Of a stretch of DNA of 20,030 nt, positions 15,460 to 20,030 are shown one piece after another. The notes below the pieces were generated by a model that saw only the letters and a list, made by a program, of their open reading frames with translations, did no database searches and had not been told where the DNA came from. The stretch is from Deltaproteobacteria bacterium UBA6106 (GTDB taxonomy: Bacteria > Desulfobacterota > Syntrophorhabdia > Syntrophorhabdales > Syntrophorhabdaceae), in contig DIWM01000048.1 in NCBI GenBank assembly GCA_002428485.1, positions 1 to 20,030 of the forward strand, read 5' to 3'. A program made the translations under genes and the position numbers. The first letter of the stretch is position 1. Every line of letters starts with the position of its first letter.

Positions 15460-17056
15460 TCCTGATCATCTCCTCGGCTCTCTCTATCGTTTTTTTCGTG
15501 ATGCCCGCACCGCCCATCATCCTCGCAAGCTCCTGCACCCTCTCTTCCCTTGAAAGCTCCCGTATCCCTGTTCTCGTTATTCCCTGTTCGTAGTATTTTT
15601 CCACAAGAAAATGATGGTCGGCATATGCCGCTATCTGAGGCAAATGCGTAATACAGATCACCTGCTGCTTTCCGGCAAGGCCCTTCAACCTTTTTCCCAC
15701 CATATCCGCAACCCTGCCTCCGATACCCGAATCAACCTCGTCGAATATGAGCGTCTTGTCCTCTTCGCCGCCGATAACCTTCTTGATGGCGAGCATGATC
15801 CTCGACAGCTCCCCGCCCGAGGCTATCTTTCTGAGGGGCTTTAAGGGCTCCCCGGGGTTGGTGCTTATCAAAAATTCTATGTCGTCTTTTCCATCGCTGT
15901 CAGTAAAACCCTTATCCATAATGCGGATATTGAATTGCAGCCCTTTCATGGAAAGAAAGCCAAGCTCTTCTATGATGGACCCTTCAAGCCTGACGGAACC
16001 TTTTTTCCTTTTTGCAGAGAGCCTTTCCGCCAGCTCTTCCACCTCTTTTATCAACAGAGCCTTTTGCGCTGCAAGCTCATCGATACCAGAGGAGAGGGCG
16101 CGCAGGTATTCCAGCCGCTCCTTTGCGGATTCCCCGTACTTATGGATCGCATCACATGTCGTCCCGTATTTTTCTTTGAGCCTGTATATATCGGACAACC
16201 GGTCTTCGAGCATCTCCAGCTCTTCGGGGTCAAAAAGCAGGTCCTTTTCGATCCCCCGTATCGCCTGAAGAATATCCTCAATGTCAAAGGATATGGTCTC
16301 CATCCTTTTTCTTAGCTCATCCATTTTCTCAAAGGCACTGAAGTGCCTGAGCATGCCCGCATGGTTTTTCAACACACCCTGTACCGATGCTTCACCTTCA
16401 TAGAGGCCATTCGAGATCTCTGCTAAGCAGGCATTGATCTTTTCTGCGCTTTTCAGGGTCTTCAGCCGCTCCCGGACAGACCCTTCTTCGCCTTCCTGTA
16501 TGTTGTACCGCGCTATCTCTTCGATCTGGAACTCCAGCAGTTCCACCTCTTTTGTTTTTCCTTCAGCCTCTTTCATTTTTCTTTCAAGCTCAGAATCTAC
16601 TTTCTTCAATGCGTCAACCTTTCCCTTGAGCAACAACTGTTCACTCTCCAGGGAAAGGAGCCTGTCGACGATGGCCGTATAATTTTCCTTATTCAACAAA
16701 TGCTGGAACTCGTTCTGGCCGTAAATGCTGATGCTTTTGTTGCCGACCTCTTCCAGCCTGCCTGATATTACGGGATCGTCATTTACAAATGCCCTGGAAC
16801 GGCCCGTCTTGCCGATCACCCTCCTGATGAGGTATTCTTCCTCTCCACGAAAGAAATGGCCTGTTATCTCAGCGTGCGTTGCGCTTGTCCTTACCACATC
16901 GCCGGCCATCTTCATATTCATAAGCGCTGAAAGGGCGTTGATGATGATCGATTTTCCAGCGCCCGTTTCGCCGGTAATGACATTCAATCCTTCTCCAAAC
17001 TCAACACGCAGTTCATCTATTATGGCAAAACCTTTCACGCCGAGAAAGGTCAGCAT
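15452..17056 (-). CDS. recN: DNA repair protein RecN
   Basis: A 534-residue SMC-like ATPase acting in double-strand break repair. Walker A is GETGAGKS (29-36), the ABC signature is SGGELS (413-418), Walker B is TLIFDEVDSG (435-444), and ITHLPQIAAYAD supplies the H-loop region. Between them lies a long helical coiled coil (about 150-370) that is slightly shorter than in E. coli RecN. The ATG at 17056 is preceded by GGTAGG, which contains the stop of nadK. The nadK-recN order is common in bacteria. Confidence 0.96.
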   Translation of the reverse strand: MLTFLGVKGFAIIDELRVEFGEGLNVITGETGAGKSIIINALSALMNMKMAGDVVRTSATHAEITGHFFRGEEEYLIRRVIGKTGRSRAFVNDDPVISGRLEEVGNKSISIYGQNEFQHLLNKENYTAIVDRLLSLESEQLLLKGKVDALKKVDSELERKMKEAEGKTKEVELLEFQIEEIARYNIQEGEEGSVRERLKTLKSAEKINACLAEISNGLYEGEASVQGVLKNHAGMLRHFSAFEKMDELRKRMETISFDIEDILQAIRGIEKDLLFDPEELEMLEDRLSDIYRLKEKYGTTCDAIHKYGESAKERLEYLRALSSGIDELAAQKALLIKEVEELAERLSAKRKKGSVRLEGSIIEELGFLSMKGLQFNIRIMDKGFTDSDGKDDIEFLISTNPGEPLKPLRKIASGGELSRIMLAIKKVIGGEEDKTLIFDEVDSGIGGRVADMVGKRLKGLAGKQQVICITHLPQIAAYADHHFLVEKYYEQGITRTGIRELSREERVQELARMMGGAGITKKTIERAEEMIRND

Positions 17057-17058
17057 AC

Positions 17059-17910
17059 CTACCGTTCACCCCATTTTAATTTTGTTCTCAGGATCTCGAA
17101 ATATCCCTTGGAAGATGACTTTATAAGGCTGGCGGTATAGGGAGACTTTCTCACGACCACCTCGTCCCCGTATTCCAAAGGAAAACCTATCTGGCCGTCG
17201 ATGGTAAGGAGCACCTTCTCTTCCCTCGAGGCCAGCACTGCCTTGGCGGTAACGCCCTCAGGCAGTATGATCGGCCTGTTCGTAAGCATATGAGGGCAGA
17301 TGGGCGTCACGATGATGTTTGTCAATGAAGGATATATGAGAGGGCCTCCTGCTGCAAGCGAATAGCCTGTCGAGCCCGTCGGCGTCGAGAATATCAGGCC
17401 ATCGCCCTTATATGTCGTCAGGTATTCTTCGTTGATGAATGTCTCTATGTCAATGATCCGCGCAAGGGCATCCTTGGTAATAACGGCATCGTTGAGAATG
17501 GAGAATTCAAAAACCTGTTCGTCTCCCCTCTTGACAGTGACCAGCAGCATGATCCGCCTGGAAACACCGAAATCCCCTTTTATTACCTTTTCAAGCGTCA
17601 ATGGCAATTCCTCGACGGATGTCTCTGTCAAAAAACCAAGACCGCCGAGATTGACGCCGAGTATCGGCACCTCTTTTCCCTTTAAATGCCTTGAGGCGCT
17701 CAACATCGTGCCGTCGCCCCCGAGAACGACGATCAGGTCCGTATCGTCACCGACGTGTTCCAGTTCGAAGGTTTTTTCATAATGCATAGCCTTCGCAGTA
17801 ACATCATCTACAAAAATGTCGCATTTATGTCCGAAAGAATCGATGATGGTTTTTGCTATACTTACGGCATCCTCGTTACTCCTCTTGCAGACAATATGGA
17901 TATTTTTCAT
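17059..17910 (-). CDS. nadK: NAD kinase
   Basis: A 283-residue NAD kinase that phosphorylates NAD to NADP. It shows the GGDGT nucleotide motif (64-68), VNLGGLGFLTE (86-96), LNDAVI (139-144) and the long conserved stretch GDGLIFSTPTGSTGYSLAAG (169-188), then a C-terminal beta-sandwich with TIDGQIGFPL. Full length for the family. The ATG overlaps the upstream stop by 4 bases (ATGA), and AAAGGAG lies about 11 bases upstream. Confidence 0.96.
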   Translation of the reverse strand: MKNIHIVCKRSNEDAVSIAKTIIDSFGHKCDIFVDDVTAKAMHYEKTFELEHVGDDTDLIVVLGGDGTMLSASRHLKGKEVPILGVNLGGLGFLTETSVEELPLTLEKVIKGDFGVSRRIMLLVTVKRGDEQVFEFSILNDAVITKDALARIIDIETFINEEYLTTYKGDGLIFSTPTGSTGYSLAAGGPLIYPSLTNIIVTPICPHMLTNRPIILPEGVTAKAVLASREEKVLLTIDGQIGFPLEYGDEVVVRKSPYTASLIKSSSKGYFEILRTKLKWGER

Positions 17911-18938
17911 ATTCTATATCGCTCCTTTACATAGTCTGATAGTTCATTAACGAGCAAAAAAGACCTTTCGACCGTAGCGGTCTTGTCGGCGTTCATCAGG
18001 TTGCATGTTGCAGGAGCAAGCATGCTGTTTCCGGTAATGATCTCCATATCCAAACCGTTTCTCACAAGGTGGCGCCACATATTCTCAAGGCGTTCTGCAA
18101 GGCTTTTGACATCTTCCCTGGAAAATTCCTCATAATATGTCGGTACAATGCCCCAACTGATCATATTTCCCTTCTCCAGGAACGTTTTCACTTTATCATA
18201 AGTAACAAAGATATCGCCAAAGGCGTAGGCGTTGAATGAAAGAATATCTATATTGAGGGAAAGAAGGAAATCCCAATCGGGCCTCCCGCAAAGATGGAGG
18301 CCGCGGGGCCCCTCGATACCGCCGAAGAATGCCGTCAGCTCATCCTTTGCTTTGAGGTGATCGTATCCGCACATTGCGCTGAAGACAAATTCCAGCCCGG
18401 GGTCATCGACCCAGACAAATGCGTTGCTGTTCTTAAGGCAAAGCTCTCTGTATTGCACGTTCACCTTTTTCTGAATAAAAGAAAATATAAGGGCACGCAT
18501 TTCATCATTATAAACTATAGGCTTGCCGTTCTCATCTGTTATTTTCAGTGAAAGGCTCACGGGGCTTATGACCTGGCCTCTTACAGACCTGTATGAGGAC
18601 AGGTCAAGCGAAAGGAAGTGTCCGTAAACCCTGGAAAACTTTGTTGAGAACCCGTACAGCCCGGGGTCATCTTCCCTTTCCAGATATTGGGGCAGATCGT
18701 GGAGGAATTTCCCGCTGTCGATAAATATCCTCATATGCTCCTCGTCAATAACAACACCGGGGAACATCTCCATAACCTGCACATACATATCTTCATAGTA
18801 TGACAGCCTGGGCAGTTGCGGCCAGAAGGGGATATCCATTTGGAGCGCAACGTCCAACGCCTTCCGAACGTCCTCATGGGGCATGATCCCCATGGCCGTT
18901 GTTGATAGATCACCCCTGAAGTTCAGCCTGCCGTGCAT
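17907..18938 (-). CDS. MetE/UroD-superfamily zinc barrel protein of unknown role
   Basis: The 343-residue protein resembles the C-terminal barrel of cobalamin-independent methionine synthase and related methyl-transfer barrels. The N-terminus has GIMPHEDVRKAL and IPFWPQLPRLSYYEDM. The likely zinc ligands are H215 and C217 (GLHLCGRPDW) and C312 (MLAPATCNL), matching the HxC...C pattern of MetE. The folate- and substrate-binding N-terminal half of MetE is missing. Short versions occur in anaerobes, but their methyl donor is generally not established. The ATG at 18938 has AAGGA 6 bases upstream. It starts the nadK-recN run. A TTGACA (18973-18968, minus strand) stands upstream, but no convincing -10 box follows. 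Confidence 0.72.
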   Translation of the reverse strand: MHGRLNFRGDLSTTAMGIMPHEDVRKALDVALQMDIPFWPQLPRLSYYEDMYVQVMEMFPGVVIDEEHMRIFIDSGKFLHDLPQYLEREDDPGLYGFSTKFSRVYGHFLSLDLSSYRSVRGQVISPVSLSLKITDENGKPIVYNDEMRALIFSFIQKKVNVQYRELCLKNSNAFVWVDDPGLEFVFSAMCGYDHLKAKDELTAFFGGIEGPRGLHLCGRPDWDFLLSLNIDILSFNAYAFGDIFVTYDKVKTFLEKGNMISWGIVPTYYEEFSREDVKSLAERLENMWRHLVRNGLDMEIITGNSMLAPATCNLMNADKTATVERSFLLVNELSDYVKERYRI

Positions 18939-18990
18939 AATAAATCCTTAACAGAAGCAATATCAATTGTCAATCATGGCTCATGACAAA

Positions 18991-19018
18991 GTAAAAGGTG
19001 AAATGTGAAAGGTGAAAG
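18991..19018. repeat. Heptamer array between the divergent genes
   Basis: The units are gtaaaag, gtgaaat, gtgaaag and gtgaaag, followed by gttgaaac. It shares 16 exact bases with 333-348. It lies in the 143-base region between the two divergent starts (18939-19081). A small hairpin TCATG-GCT-CATGA is also visible next to it, at about 18974-18986. Confidence 0.75.
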
Positions 19019-19081
19019 GTTGAAACATTCAGGACAAAAATAGTTTGACTCTCCTGTCTGTTTATAGTATTGAAAGAGGCC

Positions 19082-19693
19082 ATGCAGTTCTTGAAAAGAG
19101 TGAAAAGCATCGTCATTCCCGTTTTCCTTGTTATTTTCGCACTTATAGTCTTCCTGCCCGCTGCGCATGCCGCAGATGCGGTAAATGACCAAAAAGAGCT
19201 GATCATTGAAAAAACATTCGAGTATCTGAAAGATAAAAAGGTCAGGGGAAGCGACGAAAGGTTAAGGACCATCGCCGGCAGCATCTACGAGGAGTCGCAA
19301 AGATACGATATAGACTACAGGCTTATCATTGCCGTCATGAAGGTCGAGAGCAATTTCAGGAACGATGCGATCTCCAGAAAAGGGGCGCGCGGACTCCTCC
19401 AGATAAAGCCATCCCTGGCGAGGCATGTCTCCAGGACCTCTGACATATCCGTAAAGAGCACCAGATGCCTCCACGAACCTGAAAAGAACATTAAGATCGG
19501 CGTTTATTACCTTTCGAGGCTGCTGGAAAGGTTTGAAGACCTCTACACTGCCCTCCACGCGTACAACGTAGGCCCTGGTAAGGTTAAGCATAATACCTCC
19601 AGCGAGGAGATGCCGAACAACCGCTTCACAAAAAAGGTGATTAAAGAATACCACCAGATCGCCGATATCCTGCCCGAACCTGAAGTTGAATAA
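19082..19693 (+). CDS. Secreted lytic transglycosylase (SLT domain)
   Basis: With the ATG start the protein has 203 residues. A signal peptide covers about residues 1-30: KRVK, then a hydrophobic run VIPVFLVIFALIVFLPA, then AHA before ADAV. The goose-lysozyme-like SLT domain spans about 64-175, with catalytic E89 in AVMKVESNF, GARGLLQIKP (101-110) and AYNVGPG (160-166). It cleaves peptidoglycan in the periplasm. The start is uncertain: GAGG lies only 2 bases before this ATG, and a TTG at 19070 would add four residues without a ribosome site. It is the only plus-strand gene here. A role in envelope or secretion-channel remodelling is typical for such single-domain enzymes; the partner is unknown. 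Confidence 0.9.
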   Translation: MQFLKRVKSIVIPVFLVIFALIVFLPAAHAADAVNDQKELIIEKTFEYLKDKKVRGSDERLRTIAGSIYEESQRYDIDYRLIIAVMKVESNFRNDAISRKGARGLLQIKPSLARHVSRTSDISVKSTRCLHEPEKNIKIGVYYLSRLLERFEDLYTALHAYNVGPGKVKHNTSSEEMPNNRFTKKVIKEYHQIADILPEPEVE

Positions 19694-19706
19694 GTCGCTG
19701 CCCGAT

Positions 19707-19748
19707 GAAGCACAAAATCCTAAGCACGAAGCACTAAACAATATCTAA
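19707..19748. repeat. Degenerate heptamer array after the transglycosylase
   Basis: Reading in 7-base steps gives gaagcac, aaaatcc, taagcac, gaagcac, taaacaa and tatctaa. It runs directly into the second copy of the dispersed element. No T-rich terminator is visible. Confidence 0.5.
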
Positions 19749-19749
19749 A

Positions 19750-19885
19750 ATGAACTACCCCGCAGCAAGCTGCGAGGTATCAGAGGATAGAAGCGTCATG
19801 ATTATGCCCCCTCACCCTACCCTCTCCCGCGGGGGGAGAGGGAACAGTGTTACCCCGCAGCAAGCTGCGGGGAATCATCCGGATT
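19750..19885. repeat. Dispersed palindromic element, copy 2 (short)
   Basis: A 136-base copy of the element at 12780-12995, in the same orientation, with the same outer sequences. Hairpins lie at 19758-19777 (one mismatch) and 19853-19872 (perfect, 9-base arms around AA). Only one central CCTCTCCC/GGGGAGAGG palindrome is present. It may act as a transcript end or stabiliser for the transglycosylase message. Confidence 0.85.
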
Positions 19886-19952
19886 CAAATATCAAATGTT
19901 TAAAGCAAAGGCACGTCGCCGTGTTTTGAATTTTGAACATTTGAATTTGCAT
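19883..19952. repeat. Inverted AT-rich heptamer-like repeats
   Basis: Attcaaa and tatcaaa (19883-19896) are mirrored by ttttgaa, ttttgaa and the following atttgaa (19924-19945). The two halves are complementary over about 18 bases with mismatches, flanking a GC-rich centre near 19905-19922. The layout is like that at 5316-5416. Confidence 0.45.
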
Positions 19953-19974
19953 AGAAGATAGTTTATCCCAGTCA

Positions 19975-19980
19975 TATAAT
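19975..19980 (+). promoter_or_regulatory. Candidate -10 box
   Basis: A perfect TATAAT lies about 7-10 bases before the putative riboswitch leader. No good -35 box is seen at 16-18 bases spacing, so this rests on the -10 and on context. Confidence 0.35.
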
Positions 19981-19986
19981 GAGAGC

Positions 19987-20030
19987 ATGGCGTCGGGATA
20001 TCCCGGAGCAAACCGTCGTGAGGCGAGGAA
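19987..20030 (+). promoter_or_regulatory. Probable 5' half of a GEMM-I cyclic-di-GMP riboswitch (cut by the right edge)
   Basis: The last 25 bases contain GCAAACC (20008-20014), then a short stem closed by a GTGA tetraloop (GNRA type) and GGCGAGGAA. This matches the start of the GEMM-I aptamer: GCAAACC, stem P2 with a GNRA loop, then GG(A)ACG. The second half (CGCAAAGCC or CGGAAAGCC and P3) would lie outside the window, so the call is partial. A TATAAT box directly upstream supports a leader starting here. Confidence 0.5.

Noticed and set aside
19045..19073. A plus-strand promoter (TTGACT and a TATTGA) for the transglycosylase
   Set aside because: The -10 matches only 3 of 6 and the start site would fall at the coding start; a TATAGT nearby has too short a spacer.
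19853..19872. The perfect hairpin as a Rho-independent terminator
   Set aside because: It is not followed by a T-run on either strand, and the same hairpin is part of a dispersed element.
1..20030. tRNA, rRNA, insertion sequence, phage or toxin-antitoxin genes
   Set aside because: Both strands were read for these; no cloverleaf, transposase, integrase or small paired genes were found.

Overview
The window is a stretch of bacterial chromosome of moderate GC content, with tightly packed genes. Nineteen of its twenty protein genes lie on the minus strand, so transcription runs from high to low coordinates. Gene style suggests an anaerobic Gram-negative lineage of the Desulfobacterota/Nitrospirota kind. 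The clues are an EPS-type MarR regulator, a B12-type radical SAM protein in a sugar cluster, a short ArgA-like acetyltransferase and a likely GEMM c-di-GMP riboswitch at the right edge. This is inference from sequence style; no marker gene is present to prove it.

Right part (about 13.7-18.9 kb): a compact, largely housekeeping run with 4-8 base overlaps. It encodes a MetE-like zinc barrel protein, NAD kinase, the DNA repair ATPase RecN, a GNAT acetyltransferase and a TldE/PmbA protein. A SAM methyltransferase follows 8 bases after the last of these. A secreted lytic transglycosylase is the only gene on the plus strand (19.08-19.69 kb).

Middle (about 9.66-12.7 kb): wecB (UDP-GlcNAc 2-epimerase), a GT4 glycosyltransferase and a second SAM methyltransferase, paralogous to the one at 12.8-13.7 kb. 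These look like polysaccharide assembly and decoration genes.

Left part (1-9.51 kb): an MarR-type EPS regulator with its own promoter and an operator-like inverted repeat heads a polycistronic unit. The unit encodes an NAD-dependent sugar epimerase, a LegC-type aminotransferase, NeuD, NeuB and NeuC homologues, a CBS-domain sugar-1-phosphate nucleotidyltransferase (PtmE-like), a SAM methyltransferase, a B12-binding-type radical SAM protein and the start of an iron-type alcohol dehydrogenase. Together this is the core of a nonulosonic acid pathway, most like legionaminic acid. The 4,6-dehydratase (LegB) and the CMP-sugar synthetase (LegF/NeuA) are not in the window.

The least ordinary feature is the repeat landscape. 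Short arrays of 7-base repeats occur at several places, with a different unit in most of them and usually about four units per array. One pair forms a long inverted repeat between neuB and neuC. Two arrays sit in frame inside wecB. A separate palindrome-rich element occurs twice (12.78-13.0 and 19.75-19.89 kb); one copy has replaced the end of a methyltransferase gene and supplies a 53-residue tail containing a 13-residue repeat.
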